The notes: generated by a model not told the origin, from the sequence alone. A DNA stretch of 64,000 nt from Peromyscus leucopus (GCF_004664715.2 NC_051068.1:13466798-13530797), one strand, 5' to 3'. Shown: positions 9,926 through 21,985, counted from the stretch's first letter. Numbers and translations are program-made.

Positions 9926-12640
9926 AACTAGATGGACCTGTAGCTGGTGTTCAATATGTCAAACTGAGGAGCAAGGAAGGCAGGCACAGAGGTACAGCCA
10001 TGGTGACATAGAGAAGGATACTGGTAAAGATATGTGTATAAATGTGAATAGAAATCTAGTCTGAGCAGGCACTCAATGCCTGTAAAGTAGAAAAAGGCGC
10101 CATTAGCCAGCATTAGCAGAGCCGACCTGCTGCACTGCATGTCTGAGTGGGCAGTCAGTTCTCTAATTATTTTTGGCTTATCCCCTCTGATTGAAATTTC
10201 TCTGGCTACAGGAGTCTCACTGGTGATTTTGTTGTAAAATATAAATCTGTAATTACCACATTAGCTCACAGAAGAATTAGACAAGGTATGTGCTTTGTAA
10301 ATGTCACCTGATATTTGCGTGTGGCATTTAAATTCCTCCCAGTGTTCGTGCACCACTGAGATCTTTGTGTCCTTTCTGAGCCATTTCCTCAGTTAGTTCT
10401 GATTTTGCTTGCAGTGGTATTTCAGAAGTTAGTGGAAAAGTTAGAGTTCCTGTGTCTTACAGTTCCATTGTTCCTCAGTAACATGATACAGAAATGAAAA
10501 TCCAAGAACAATGTGAAGGATTTTCATCTTCAGTCAACTGTTTCTGTATCTTAATTAAGAAAGAAAAGTAGAACAACAGTCTCCCCAAACCCTCATCTTC
10601 GGAGTTCAAAGGAGGAGGGGGAAATGAGACAAATTCAGGCAGACGTAATGAATGCACATAAGCTGCTTTAATGCCGTAATTGATCAAGTTCTCATGCAGT
10701 CTTTTAGAAACCTCACAGTTTGTTCCTTACAGGTCTTTTTGGTGCTCTGACTGGGTGACTAATCTCCCCAGGCCCAGAATTAGAAGCATGCATGGTATAT
10801 GTGCTTTCTCTTTCTTATTGCTAGAATCATACTAAAATTTTCATACCATTCCTTCTGGCTCTTTGTACCTCTGTTGGTATTTTAAGTCATCAAATGTTCC
10901 TTCATTTTCATCCCTGTCTCAGGCATTTGTTCCCACAAGTGGAAGAGATTGCAGATGCTGAAAACCTTATTTGACTCTAAGCTCTGAAATTACGTGCATG
11001 CTCTGTATTGCTTGTTTGCTTTTGCTGTTCAGACAAGAGCTTGTGGGTCCTGATTCTCTGGTCAACGTAAGCCCCCTTCTTTGTAAAAAAATTTTCTAGC
11101 AGGTGCTGAGTTTTGGACACCTACACATGTACTTACCTTCAGCTTCCCATATGATTAAGTTCATGTAGTAGTGCAGGATACATTATAGTTTTATAACTTG
11201 CTTTGGAGTCTTTTCAAGTTTGTCAAACTTTAAAATTTTAATTTATAATTAAAAACAGATGCACTAAAAGGTTTTAACTTCCTGAAGATAAATATTCATA
11301 ATATCCCCCACCCTGGGCTCCCACAAGGTTAAGACTGTCAGTACAGGGATTTGATACTGTCTTGATGCATAATCACAAGATGTTATACATATTATGTATC
11401 AAATTTATTCTGTAATTTGATCTTTTGCTCATGACACATACTTGATATATTTACTCATGACACATATCCTACAATATCCTGATAAGTTGTGTACTGTTCA
11501 AAGACCTTATCTGCACTGGTTATATGAAAGTTTAGTGCCTACAAATCCCATAATTCATTGCAGTAGCCCTACCATTGGATATTTTTGTTGTTTTTAATGC
11601 AACAAGAAAAAAAAATACTTCTTATCCTAGTATATATTTGCTTTTAAATCAATAGAGATATTTCTGAAAATTATCAGAAAAGCAAAATATAATCATTGTT
11701 TTACCCTTTCATAATAATTTGCTATAAATTTGTTCACTTAAAGCAGTAATTAGCAAGCTATTCCCAATGCAGTTATTCTTTTCCCAGCATCCAACTCTTC
11801 AATACCTTACCTGCTTCTGGTACATTTTCACTCAACTTTCTATTGCTGTCCTCCATCATCTTCCTAAGAGCCTGATCCTCAGGATCTTCGTGAAGAAGGT
11901 GTGATAAATTAATTGTGACTTCATGTTCTCCTGTCTAAGGTTGTTAGCTTTGTAACAGGGTTCAAAACCTTCTAAAGGCAAGATGATAGAAGAATTATAC
12001 CATTAGTCAGAAGGCTGAGAGAAACAAAGCATGCCTTTCCTTATATATTCTTAAGTTGGGATTTGGGGGTGAGTGATATGGGATAGTGCTCTCAAATCAG
12101 CTTACAAACATGATTGATAGCTCTCAAGTCCTTCATTTAGATGAACTGTCAAACTAGGGAGTAAGTGACAGAGATCATTGCTGTCATGCTGGATCACTGG
12201 GCACAATGCTAAAAACATAGCACAGGCTGATTCATGATCAACCAAGAGGGACCAACTTTATTTCCTCTGGTTGGCACTCTGTAATTTCACTACAGATAAT
12301 GTACAGGAGATGCCTATGAACAGTGCCAGAATTGGCTCCTTTGTGTACAGTAGAAATCAGGGCTTGTCAATCAGGAAATTTTGCACCCAGTCAAAAGGAA
12401 GAAAATGAAAGTGGTGGTAGACAAGAACAATTCTACTCTCACTATGCAAAAAGTATGAATAAGATATGAATCTGCTGATGCTGCAGGAAGGGAAACAACT
12501 ACTTAAGTGAGTTGTCACTACAGATTCAATTAGAGAATAATGCACATAGTAACACAGAATCAAATAACAAAGTCAACTCTATCTGAGAGGGTCAGGGAAA
12601 TACTTCCCCAAGAGAAGTGTTTTAAAGCATGCTTTATAAG
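9926..12640. other. unassigned repeat-poor DNA
   Basis: About 2.7 kb, mostly A/T-rich, without a repeat I can name and without exons. Several sub-blocks (10160-10440, 10760-11050) look unusually free of repeats and could be old unique sequence, but conservation cannot be judged from one genome. Confidence 0.5.
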
Positions 12641-12889
12641 TTGCTGTTCTATTACTGTGAAGAGACACCATGACCAAGGCAACTCTTATAAATCAAAGAA
12701 TTTATTTATAATTTAACTGGGGACTTGCTTACAGTTTTAGAGGGTTAGTCCATAATCATAGTGGGAAGTAGATAGGCATGGCACTGGAACAGCAACTGAG
12801 AGCTTTATATCCTAATCAGAGAGTAGAGAGAAACACATACAGATGCATACACACACACACACACACACAACACACACACACACACACAT

Positions 12890-12962
<73 letters not shown>

Positions 12963-13130
12963 GAGCTATGGGCCTGTTATGTTATGGGCTTTTGAAACCT
13001 TAAAGCATATCCCAAGTGGCATACCTCCTCCAATAAGGCCACACCTCCCAATCCTTCCCAAACAATTCCATTAACCAAGCATTCAAACATATGAGCCTAT
13101 GGGGGCCATTCTCATTTAAACTACCACAAA
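12641..13130. mobile_element. rodent non-autonomous DNA element (family D)
   Basis: Landmarks are 'ttgctgttctattactgtga' at the left end, 'gggcttttgaaacctta' at about 12987, 'cctccaataaggccacacc' and 'tatgggggccattctcattt' at the right end. The same right end occurs at 62385-62553. Its middle is occupied by an expanded AC/GA repeat. It probably belongs to the hAT-Charlie group of rodent repeats; no coding sequence is present. Confidence 0.7.
12849..12955. repeat. compound (AC)n-(GA)n microsatellite
   Basis: About 52 bases of near-perfect AC repeat with two interruptions run directly into about 54 bases of perfect GA repeat. It lies inside the family D element, so it has expanded after that insertion. 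Confidence 0.97.
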
Positions 13131-13143
13131 CTGTACAAAAAGG

Positions 13144-13538
13144 TGTCTTGGTTAGGGTTTTTATTGCTGTGATGAAATACCATGACCAAAACAACTTGAG
13201 GAAGGAAAAGGTTTATCTAGCTTATGCTTCAAAATCACTGTTCATCACTGAAGGAAGTCAGGACAGGAACTCAAACAGGGCATGAACCTGGACGCAGGAG
13301 CTGATGCAGAGGCCATGGAGGAGTGTTGCTTATGACTTGCTTTCCATGTCTTATTCAGCCTGCTTTCTAATAGAACCCAGGACCATTAGTAGCCCAGGGA
13401 TGGCATCACCCACAGTGGACTGGGCCCTCCCCCATCAATCACTAATTAAGAAAATGCCTTATAGCTGGTTTTATGGGAGGGGATTTTTCTTAATTGAGTT
13501 TTCCTCCTGTGTCAAGTTGACATAAAACTAGTTAGGAC
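13144..13538 (-). mobile_element. URR1-like hAT-Charlie element
   Basis: A near full-length copy with the landmarks 'gtcttggttagggtttttat', 'gaaggaagtcaggacagga', 'gatgcagaggccatggagga', 'cccatcaatcactaattaag' and a terminal 'caagttgacataaaact'. It lies 13 bp from the family D element, so two DNA elements stand almost in tandem. No transposase is encoded. Confidence 0.85.
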
Positions 13539-14063
13539 AAGACATATCAAGTCTAAGTAACCCCACCACTGAGATCTTGGAATGCCTAGTATCAGGCACA
13601 GAGTGGCAGTGTATGAAATTAGAGAGGTAGAGTTGGGCAGGTAACAGTGGCAAGGAGCCTTGCTTCATAGGCACAGAATACTTGCTTTATGTGTGTTTGT
13701 GAGTATGGGGCCTTGGACTTAAACTTTAGAACTGGAAGAGAGGAATGAAAGAGGGGGAAGAACAAGAGAATGGAGTAAAATACAGAGGGATTCTTTTTTC
13801 TAGAAAGGGGGAGAGAGACGTGAGATGGAGGCAGGCAGGCATGGAGGGAAGGGAGAATAAAAGAAGTGAGAAAGGAAAAAAGGGAAGAAGGAAGTAATGA
13901 AGGAAGGTGTAGTGAGTAATTTCCTAATTTGTGTCCCTTAAGATAATTAAAGAACCCTACAGAGCCAGATTTACTCGGGTGGTGAAATCCTGAAAGCGAT
14001 CCAGAGAGACAAAGAAGCAGAGCGGGGCAGGGCCTTATGCTTGAACTCCATGCCACTGCGGTC
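13539..14063. other. unassigned, purine-rich DNA
   Basis: 13738-13912 is strongly purine-biased on the plus strand (agg/gaa-rich). That bias keeps the minus strand open for 222 codons (13619-14287), giving a Ser/Leu/Pro-rich product. This is a composition artefact, and the frame runs on into an LTR. Confidence 0.55.
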
Positions 14064-14388
14064 TGGCAGGCAGAGAGAATAAATAAGAGGAGAAATCTGG
14101 GAAGGGAGGAGCAAGAGAAGAGGGAGGAGGACATCAGGGGCCACCCAGGTACACAGCAAGCCACAGAGTAAGAAGTAAAGAAAGGTATATACAGTAGAGA
14201 AAAATAAAAGTCCAGAGGCAAAAGATAAATGGGATAATTTAAGTTAAGAAAAGATGGCCAGAAATAATCCAAGCTGAGGCCAGGCATTCATAAAAAAGAA
14301 TAAGTTTCAATTTATTTATTTGGGAGCTGGGTCACAGCCCCCCCCCCACTAAAAAGAGCAAAGAACCAAAAGAGTAAAAAAACAACTA
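14064..14388 (+). mobile_element. ERV LTR (family A), 5' truncated
   Basis: From 'ggcaggcagagagaataaat' through 'ggagaaatctgggaagg', 'gatgggataatttaag' and 'atttgggagctggg' this is the reverse complement of the LTRs at 38981-39455 and 46494-46997. The 5' third is missing or too diverged, and the 3' end runs into a C run and A-rich sequence near 14388. A solo, degenerate copy with no internal viral sequence next to it. Confidence 0.75.
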
Positions 14389-14435
14389 ACTACATACAAA
14401 CATTCACCCCACTGAATTTACATGCTAGACTTGTG

Positions 14436-14484
14436 GTGTGTGTGTGTGTGTGTGTGTGTGTGTGGTGTGGTGTGTTGGGGGGGG
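14436..14484. repeat. GT microsatellite with G run
   Basis: An impure (GT)n run to about 14476 is followed by eight G. It is the probable tail side of the adjacent minus-strand SINE. Confidence 0.9.
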
Positions 14485-14622
14485 ACATACCATGCATGTA
14501 TTATGTATCTGTAGAGGCCAGAAGAGGGAAACAGTTGCGTGTAGAGGCCAGTGGAAGATGCCACCCATGCATGCATCTGACTTTTTACATAGGATTGGGG
14601 ATTTGATCTTAGGTGAGTTCTC
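14485..14622 (-). mobile_element. B3/B2-type SINE fragment
   Basis: The phrase 'tctgtagaggccagaagagg' is the reverse complement of the B3 3' body (cctcttctggcctc...). The piece appears partly duplicated ('gtagaggccag' occurs twice, at 14511 and 14541) and diverged towards its 5' side. The GT tract to its left would be its tail. Confidence 0.5.
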
Positions 14623-14624
14623 AT

Positions 14625-15592
14625 ACAAGCATCCTGAGTGAGATAACTCAGATCCAGGAAGATAAACATGATATATACTCACTCATAAGTGGATATTAGC
14701 TGTACAGTAAAGGATAATCATGCTATAACCCACAGACCCAGAGAGGCTAGGTAACAAGGAGGGCCCAAGGGAGTCTCTGGGAAGGGGAAATAGAAGAGAT
14801 CTCCTGGGTGGACTGGGGATGGGTGATGGGAACATGAGAGATGGGGTTGGGGGTGAATAGAGGAGAGAATACTGAAAGAAGTGACTAGAAAGGATGGTCT
14901 TTTCAAGTTTAGGCTGAAACCTGATAGAAGGGTAACTCACACAAATTTACAAGGATGACCCCAGCTAAGAGTCCTAGCAACAGAGGACATGTAGCCTGAA
15001 TTGATTGTCTCCTGTGATCAAATTGGTGACTACCCCAATTGTCATGAGAGAGCCTTCATCCAGTAACTGATGGAAACAGATGCAGAGACTCACAGTCAAA
15101 CACTAGGCTGAGCTGAAGAGAAGGAGGAAGGATTGTAGGAGCCAAAGGGATCAATGACATCACACAAAAAAAAATACCCACAGAAACACTAACTATGGGT
15201 TCATAGGAACTCACAGAATCTGAACCAACAACTAGAGAGCCTGCATAGGACTGACCTAGGCCCTCTACATATATGTGACAGTTGTGTAGCGTGATGTACT
15301 TGCAGCACTCCTAACAATGGGAGCAGGGGCTGACCCTAGCACTTGGGCTGGCTCTTGAGAACCTATTCCTCAGCCTTGCCTAGCCTTAATACAAGGGAAG
15401 GTGCTTAGTCTTACTGCAACTTGATATGCCACGCTTTGTTGACACCCATGGGCGGCCTAATCCTTTCTGAAGAGAAGCAGAGGAGGAGTGGATTGAGGGG
15501 GGGTACAGTAGAGGGGGAGCAGAGGGGAAGAGGGGAGGAGGGGAAACCAGTCGGGATGTAAAATAAATAAATTAATTAAATTTAAAAAAACT
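14625..15592 (+). mobile_element. rodent L1, ORF2 end and 3' UTR, 5' truncated
   Basis: It begins with the last ORF2 codons region ('agcatcctgagtgagataac', 'atatactcactcataagtgg') and runs through a purine-rich 3' UTR to 'cgggatgtaaaataaataaa' and an A-rich end near 15592. No intact frame remains. This is the same family as the modern L1 at 5731-7236 in general layout, but a different 3' UTR type. Confidence 0.85.
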
Positions 15593-15662
15593 TTGACCTT
15601 CAAATAAGTGTAGCAGCCTAGTAGTTTTCTTGGTAGGCCATTTATTATTACTAATTATTATC

Positions 15663-15890
15663 ACCAGGCCAGTAGTACAGGCCTGTACTAGGAGGCAAAG
15701 GCAGGAAGACCATAATATCAAGGACTATGGGGACTAAAAAGTAAGTTCTAGACCAGCCTGAGCAACTTACTGAGATCCTCTCTTCAAAGAGACAAAGGGT
15801 TGAGAATGCAGCTCAGTAGTAAAGTGCTTGCCTAGCATGTGTGATGTCCTGGGTTCAATTCCTGGCACTAAAACAAACAAGTAAACAAAC
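15663..15890 (+). mobile_element. B1-ID dimeric SINE (B4-like)
   Basis: The first half (15663-15795) is a diverged B1 ('ctaggaggcaaaggcaggaa', 'agaccagcctgagcaactta'). The second half (15797-15890) is ID-like, with box A/B features of a tRNA-derived SINE ('gcagctcagtagtaaagtg', 'gggttcaattcctggcac') and a caaa-type tail. Such B1/ID fusions are usually filed under B4. Confidence 0.75.
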
Positions 15891-15957
15891 TCCAATAGCC
15901 TATAGTTGAGATCTTTAATTCTGTTCAAAGTGGAGATTGACAAAGAATGCTCAGCCC

Positions 15958-16055
15958 ACCTGTGTGTGGTCATGCCCACTTTCAGTTCCAGCCCTGGCAC
16001 TGAGGCAGGAGGACCACAAGTTTGACAGCAGCCTGGCCAATAGGGCTACATGAGA
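15958..16055 (+). mobile_element. B1-type SINE, old and truncated
   Basis: Weak but ordered similarity to B1: 'tggtcatgcccactttcagt', 'actgaggcaggaggacca', 'tttgacagcagcctggcca' and 'gggctacatgaga'. A purine-rich tail follows. Confidence 0.6.
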
Positions 16056-16160
16056 GAAGATGGGGAGGAGGAGGGAGGGAGTCAGAGAGAGATAGAGAGA
16101 GAGGGAGGGGGAGGGAAGAGAGTCAGAAGAGGGGGTAGAGAGTCAGAGAGATAGGAGGGT
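16056..16160. repeat. GA-rich simple repeat
   Basis: Impure gag/gaga/ggga repeat of about 105 bases directly after the B1-type SINE. It is probably grown from the SINE's A-rich tail. Confidence 0.85.
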
Positions 16161-16164
16161 GGGG

Positions 16165-16310
16165 GATGACACACATAACTGGACACAGGAAGTTGAAGCT
16201 GGGTGGGTAGGGAGGTGAGAATGGATCTGGGATGAGTTGGAAGAAGGGACTGCAAATGACCAAAATATGCTATATGAAATTCTCAAATAAAAACATGTTT
16301 TTAAAAAGGC

Positions 16311-16339
<29 letters not shown>
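16165..16339 (+). mobile_element. L1 3' terminus with poly-A
   Basis: The final 3' UTR phrase 'caaaatatgctatatgaaat' and 'tctcaaataaaaacatg' is typical of rodent Lx-type L1 ends and is followed by a 28-base A run (16312-16339). Only the last ~150 bp of the element is present. Confidence 0.75.
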
Positions 16340-16341
<2 letters not shown>

Positions 16342-16809
16342 CTTTTATCCATTGGACCATCCTCCCAAGACCCTCTGGCATCTGTCATTGACTGTACCCA
16401 GATACTGTGATATACCCACATACCCCATTTACATTCTTTCGCAAATGGAATCTTTTCTTTCTGCTGTAGGTGGAAATATGGCATGTGAGAACGGAAAACA
16501 TTCATCACATGTACCAACAGTGATGGCTATTCCTGTCATGCCCTAGTTTCTGCATTTGAGTTTCTTCCAACGGAATCTGTACAGGTAACCCTTTTTGGAA
16601 CAGACATATGAGGAGGATGCAGGCCCAGAGGTACACACTCGTTGTCCTCTTAGAAACAAAGCTGCCTCCTTTATACCCAGTGGAGTCTGAGCACGGGGCA
16701 CATCCTCAACTTCCACCTCTGTGCACAGGGAGGTGTGCTGCAGGGAAGTCAAGTCCCACAGTTGAACTGTTTCCTGTGACACCAACAGTTCAAAATAACA
16801 CAATGGTAT
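16340..16809. other. unassigned DNA
   Basis: No repeat or exon recognised. Short opposing frames at 16543-16814 are unremarkable. Confidence 0.5.
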
Positions 16810-17330
16810 TTTAAAAGTTTCATTAAAATAGACAGGAAGGCACTTCTTTGACCTGATAACTGGAACTACGTTAGGAGTAAAACAATTATAACAAAGTCAC
16901 GGCGAGATCAGGATGGTTGATCTAAGCACTTCCACCCAACCGTGTAGTTAGAATATGCTCTTGCTGATGTGATAAGCAAGGAAAAGTCCCCAAGGAAGGG
17001 CTTGTACCAGAATAGATAAAGAACACTTAAAACTCAATAATGGAAACACAATCTCATTTGAATTGACAAAATATTTTAGCAGATACTCCATCAAAGAAGA
17101 CATATTACCTGAAAATACACTCATTATGATTAGTTATTAAGGAGATGAAAATAATAGCCACAGTGTAAAATGTTGGTGAAGACATAGGGTGACCAGAAAT
17201 CTCACGGGCTGCAGATGGAAATGCAAAATGGTGGAACCACTTGGGAAGATGGTCCTGCAGTCTCCTAGGAAGTTAAATGTGAGTTTAACGTGGGCTCTGC
17301 CCTTTCACCTGCTTCTAGGTCTCTTTCATT
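16810..17330 (+). mobile_element. ancient L1 ORF2 fragment
   Basis: Ordered ORF2 landmarks read in sense: 'ggcacttctttgacctgata', 'ccagaatagataaagaacac', 'catcaaagaagacatatta', 'ggaaatgcaaaatggtgg' and 'gttaaatgtgagtttaacgt'. Many indels and stops. This is a mammal-wide age L1, not a source of protein. Confidence 0.75.
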
Positions 17331-18166
17331 ACCTTTCCTCTATGACTCAAGCCACATTCAAGAAGAAAACAGAAATCCTAAACCTGATGCTTATAGTGTC
17401 CTCTAGATGGACTGTCCTATCTGCCACTTCATCGTCATTTTTTTCTATGACAAAGTGGACAGGCAAACGAGGGGAAAGTTGATGCATGCTGGAGCTGTGT
17501 GGCCTCTTTCTACTGATTCCTCAGTGTTTTACTGTGGGACAATACCACTGAGGCCAGACCAATGACCTTCAGGAGGACTTAGCAATCCAGAGTCCATCTG
17601 CCACTGCAGTTTCCTTTTAGAACTTGTATAGTTGCGTGAACCTGTAACATTCTAGAAGTTGAAAATGATCTGGGCTTGACAGTCCAGAAAGCTATAAAAT
17701 ACTTCCCAGAATCCTTCTCAGATGCGTTCGACAACGCTCTCTGAAATAATGGGACTTGAGAAGAATGTGAGTAGTTTTGCTAGTGTTAATCTTTATTTTG
17801 CAAATAACTTACAGAAGTAAACAAATAACCCTAGAATCCGTTAATTGGATCTAGGCTCTGTGCCCAGCACCTCAGATATAGCATATTTTTAAACTTGCAA
17901 TATCATTACCTACTTATTGCCGTGGAAATGGCCAGGGTCACACTGTCAATGAGGAGCTGTGCACTGACTGTTACAACCACAGTGTTTGTCAATCTTGACA
18001 TGAACTTGAGTCCTGGGTTTGGGTTCTGCTCCATTCCACTGCTAACATGCACGTTTGCCTACAGAAAGACACCGATTCTCTTCATGCCCCAGCTTCCGTA
18101 TTTTGAAAATGAAGATATTGTTCTAACAGCCTACACAGAGAAAAGAGGCAGACACACAGGCTGAGG
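17331..18166. other. unassigned DNA
   Basis: No gene seen. A possible MIR trace near 17900-17960 ('ggccagggtcacactgtcaa') is too short to call. An open frame of 89 codons at 17895-18164 has no recognised domain. Confidence 0.45.
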
Positions 18167-18417
18167 CTGGGGAGGTGGCTTGGTTGATAACGCACCAGGA
18201 CCCAAGTTCAATGGCCAGAACCTGTGTTACTAAAGCAGAGCCTGGTGGCATGTACCTGTAACCCCAGTGCTGGGGAGGCAGACGCAAATGGATCCGGGCT
18301 CACAGTCAAGACCCAGTTCCTAATGAAAGACCTTGTCAGAAACAAACCAACAAACAAAAAAAAAAACAATCAAGACACATGCCTTCTTGAGGAACAGCAC
18401 AGAGGTTGTCCTTTGGC

Positions 18418-18419
<2 letters not shown>
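18167..18419 (+). mobile_element. tRNA-derived rodent SINE (B4/RSINE-type)
   Basis: It starts like a B2/B3 head ('ggggaggtggcttggttgat') and continues with a B1-like middle ('cctggtggcatgtacctgta', 'cagtgctggggaggcagac') and a 'ggttgtcctttggcctacac' end that leads into a CA tract. The same arrangement recurs at 52357-52650. Confidence 0.7.

Positions 18420-18466
<47 letters not shown>
18420..18466. repeat. (CA)23 microsatellite
   Basis: A perfect CA run forming the tail of the preceding SINE, a common seeding route for this repeat class. Confidence 0.97.
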
Positions 18467-19867
18467 AGAATGATATATGACATAGGTGATAACAATGAAA
18501 ACATATTTTCATTGCTGGGACCATCTTCTATAAAAATTCCAAAAAGAATTTTAATAGGTTTGATACTTCATTTATAAGCATAGCTTAGATGTCACCCAAC
18601 CCCCTGGCTTTTTAAGAGTGATATACAATGTACTTAACCCTTCTATGGACTCAGGAAATGACACAGCAACTCCTTTTTCTTTCTTCATCTTTTCTTTTTT
18701 CTTTTTTTAGCACCTTCCCACTTCCCAAGAGATGGCCATCGAAGTGTCTCATGGACAACAGTGATTCTCATTTCCTGCCCTTCAACTCTCTCACTTTTAT
18801 TCCATCTCCTTCTTAAACAGGCCAGAGGCAAAGACTTTTCCTTGACTTCCCAAGGATGAAGCGACCGTTTGCATGTGGGATTCTCTATAGTTTTAGTCCG
18901 GCAGAAGAGTGTGACAGTGCACAGCGGCACAGGAAATGCCCTTGAAGCCCTGCATGGAGATTCTTTTACCTGAATCCTTCCTCGGCCCTGCTGCCCAGGG
19001 ATTAGTCACCAGAATCCCCCTGTGTCTTCAGCTTCTGCCTCTTTGATCAATGCCTCCCCAATTCTTTTTTTCTCTTCAGTGAAGCCCCAGTTTTGTGATG
19101 ATTCATGTTGAATAGTTTAGCTAATGTGTCCTACACTTCTTCCCCATGTATATTCTGTGCTCCTCATCTTCACTGCTAGACACACTTGCCTTATCAAAGC
19201 ATTTGTCTCTCTAATAGGGAATCAAGTTTCTTACATTAACATAGACTCTTTAAAAGCCCCATTTCCTATTTGATGTAATATGAAATAATATTTCATATTA
19301 TTAAGACCCCCCTGATTTGCTAATATTAATAGAAACCAGGAATTAAACATATGTACTGTCCCAGGAAGCCAATGTCAGTATCTCAGGCAATTCATTTACA
19401 AAAATAAAATTTATTGGAAGAAGCAGTGATGATTGAAATGATATTAAAATTATGGGGGGAATTTTTCTGAGCTTTAAAAAAAAAACCCACAAGGTCTTTA
19501 GTAAAATCACTGCCTTTCATTGCTAGGAAGAAGGAGCTGGGATAAAGGGTTAGAATAAGCAAGACAACTGTTGGTGCTCCCTGATGGGATCACAATACAT
19601 CCGCAGATTAGTTTGTCACATGCTGAGCACTGAGAAAATAACAGGCTGCAAAGGCAAGCCCACTCTGCCTGCTGCACAGTCACGAGAAAGAAAAGAAAGC
19701 TGCCATAGGGAAAAAGCAAGAGAGCAAAGCCATTGAGATAAAAGACCCTTGTAGCTAGGAGAAGCACTACGAAGCTGTCCACTTCAGCTTTTGAAACTCA
19801 CTGCTGGTTTAAACCCAATTCAACTAGCTCTGAGTTTTCAATCACATGAAGTTAATCTTGTCTATCT

Positions 19868-19868
<1 letters not shown>

Positions 19869-19904
<36 letters not shown>
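19869..19904. repeat. A36 homopolymer
   Basis: A long pure A run preceded by 'gtctatctc', which resembles the 'gtctc' end of a B1. No B1 body is recognisable upstream, so it could be the remnant of a lost SINE tail. Confidence 0.95.
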
Positions 19905-19906
<2 letters not shown>

Positions 19907-19938
19907 AGGCAGGTTTTGCTGAAAGTGACAACTGGCCC

Positions 19939-19998
19939 GCACACACATGCATGCGCACACACATGCATGCGCACACACACACAGATGCACATACACAC
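19939..19998. repeat. CA-rich repeat with ATGCATGCG units
   Basis: Two copies of a 'cacacacatgcatgcg' unit followed by plain CA and related text. An alternating purine-pyrimidine tract. Confidence 0.9.
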
Positions 19999-20123
19999 CA
20001 GAAAAAAAAGGCACAGAAAATAAGTGGTACCTCTTAGGAGTATTGTCAGAATGAATACAAAGTCCTGACTGAAGAGGGTGTAGAGTTTGTAGAAAAGGAT
20101 TTAACAATGAAGTGAATTATTGT

Positions 20124-20125
<2 letters not shown>

Positions 20126-20169
<44 letters not shown>
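20126..20169. repeat. (TG)n microsatellite
   Basis: A near-perfect TG run of about 44 bases in otherwise unassigned DNA. Confidence 0.95.
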
Positions 20170-21289
20170 TGTTTAATTGCATGCAAGCCAGTCTTGTGAT
20201 AGGACTAATTCAATTTTCTAATCGAGCATCCAGAATACATTTTAACTATGCATTCATTTTAATATACTTATTTTCAGATCATGTTACTTAGTAACCAAAA
20301 CCCAACTAGTCATAGAATATAAGAAAACATGTGATATCCTAAAGAACTCTGACATATCCATTCCTACATAGAACACATTCATCACATCCCACAAACCTTA
20401 GTCCTTTTCCCTCAGCTGAAAGAGCTCAGCTGGTTGGGCACTTTGAACTTAGAATCTGGCCAGGGCATGCTCCCCAGCAACTATTCTGGGTACAGTTGCT
20501 CCATCTACTCTTGTATTTTCAACTGATGTACTAATATTTAAACAGTTCAGTTTTCCAAATAATGTTTTCAGTTTCTACACAAACACTCTGTATTTATACC
20601 CATCATGCTTAATTTAGGCCCCACAAATGCTTTGCAATATATTCTGAAGAACACTTGGATCTAACTTTCATTGTTTTGAGAGTGTATTCTTTTTCCTCAT
20701 GAATTCCAGGACACGCTTGGTGTGTCTCCACTCTAAACTGTCAAAATGAAAAGCATCTATTTGATGGGTCATTGTCCTTATTTTGTATGACATATTTTTA
20801 ATTGTCTCTGTTGAATTATTCTTCCTTCCTACTGCACATGACCAACAGAATGTTTAGTACATGACCTTCCTACTTTGCCTTCAAGGACATGTGGTATGTT
20901 ATTTCAAAATATAGTTCTAAAATCCTTATGGTAGCATTGTCATGAACTTTATACATGAAAAGCTATAAGTTATCTAGGAAATGGGCCCTTACTTATAAAA
21001 AGTAAAGTTGAAAATAAGACTTAAATTATACAGTGAAATAAACTTTTTAAAAGTCTGACTGAGAAAGAAATGAGAAAAAATAGAAATGTGACCAACAAGG
21101 CTTTCCATCATGAGCTCAGAAATAAACCTGGGCAAATTTGCTGAACTAAGGAAAACTTTAGGCACTAAAGAGTCCTCCAGATGGACTGTCCCATCTGCCA
21201 CTCACCATCATTCCCATTCTGGACCTGAAAAAGAATAGGAAATTCTGTGTTGATTATTAAACATTGTAAAAATTGTCAGTTGGCTACAG

Positions 21290-21380
21290 AGGGGCAGGGG
21301 ATGAGGTCAATGGCTGGGCATTTGTCTTGCATGAACAAGACCCTGGGTTGGCTCCGCAGCATAAATTTAAAAAAAAAAAA
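21290..21380 (+). mobile_element. ID-like SINE
   Basis: Ordered similarity to the ID element: 'ggggcaggggatgaggtcaa', 'tcttgcatgaacaagaccct', 'gggttggctccgcagcat', then an A run. An 8 bp spacer separates it from a B1, so the two may have inserted independently. Confidence 0.65.
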
Positions 21381-21388
21381 AAAGTTAG

Positions 21389-21560
21389 GAAGCTGGGTGG
21401 CGGTGGTGCATGCCTTTAATCCCAGAACTTGGGAGGCAGAGCCAGGCGGATCTCTATGAGTTTGAGGCCAGCCTGGTCTATAGAGCGAGATCCAGAACAA
21501 GCACCAAAACTACACTGAGAAACCCTATCTTGAAAAACAAACAAACAAACAAACAAAAAA
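21389..21560 (+). mobile_element. B1 SINE
   Basis: A full-length B1 with the Pol III box region 'gcatgcctttaatcccag', 'gtttgaggccagcctggtct' and a right end 'gaaaccctatcttgaaaaac', followed by a (CAAA)n tail. The segment 'aacaagcaccaaaactacac' is the variant I associate with cricetid B1 rather than the murine 'cagccagggctacac'. Confidence 0.9.
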
Positions 21561-21783
21561 CCAGACAAGCAAAAAAGTTAAGAAGCCCTAACTATCCTAA
21601 AGACTGTGATGAGGTTTGTATATGATTCTTTCAGAACCAGATGTCTTTCAGAACTCAGTAGTAGCCGCCTATCCTCAAGAGCTACATTCTAAGACCCAAG
21701 ACTCAACAGAACATTGAACCCTATGAGCTGGCCCTCAGTCTCCAAGACTGAACAAGGTACAAATTAAAAATGTTCAAGGGTAG

Positions 21784-21985
21784 GGGCCAGTGAGATGGTA
21801 AAGGTGCTTGCCACCAAATCTGATGACTTGAGTTTAGTCCTTAACTGATATAGTGGAAGGACAGAACCAACTCCTGCAAGTAATCCTTTGACCTTCACAT
21901 GTGCACTGTGGCATGTGTATACACACACACACACACACAAAAAAACAAATAAACAAACAGATACATAAACATTTTAAAAAGAAAA
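21784..21985 (+). mobile_element. B3/B2-type SINE
   Basis: It begins 'ggccagtgagatggtaaagg' and continues 'gcttgccaccaaatctgatg', 'ctgcaagtaatcctttgacc', 'cacatgtgcactgtggcatg', then an (AC)10 run and an A-rich tail. A tRNA-derived SINE with its head and tail both present. Confidence 0.75.

Larger units (their letters stand above)
18467..21285. other. unassigned DNA with simple repeats
   Basis: About 2.8 kb without a named element other than the A run and CA/TG tracts listed separately. No exon recognised. Parts (20180-20980) are A/T-rich and apparently unique. Confidence 0.5.

Noticed and set aside
13619..14287. 222-codon frame on minus
   Set aside because: Created by a purine-rich plus strand and by ERV LTR sequence; the product is Ser/Leu/Pro low complexity.
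15797..15890. Possible tRNA gene (box A and box B-like motifs)
   Set aside because: It is the ID half of a B1-ID SINE dimer with an A-rich tail and no cloverleaf integrity.
19869..20037. Processed pseudogene suggested by a long A run
   Set aside because: No recognisable gene sequence precedes the A36 run, and CA repeats follow it; more likely a SINE-tail remnant.
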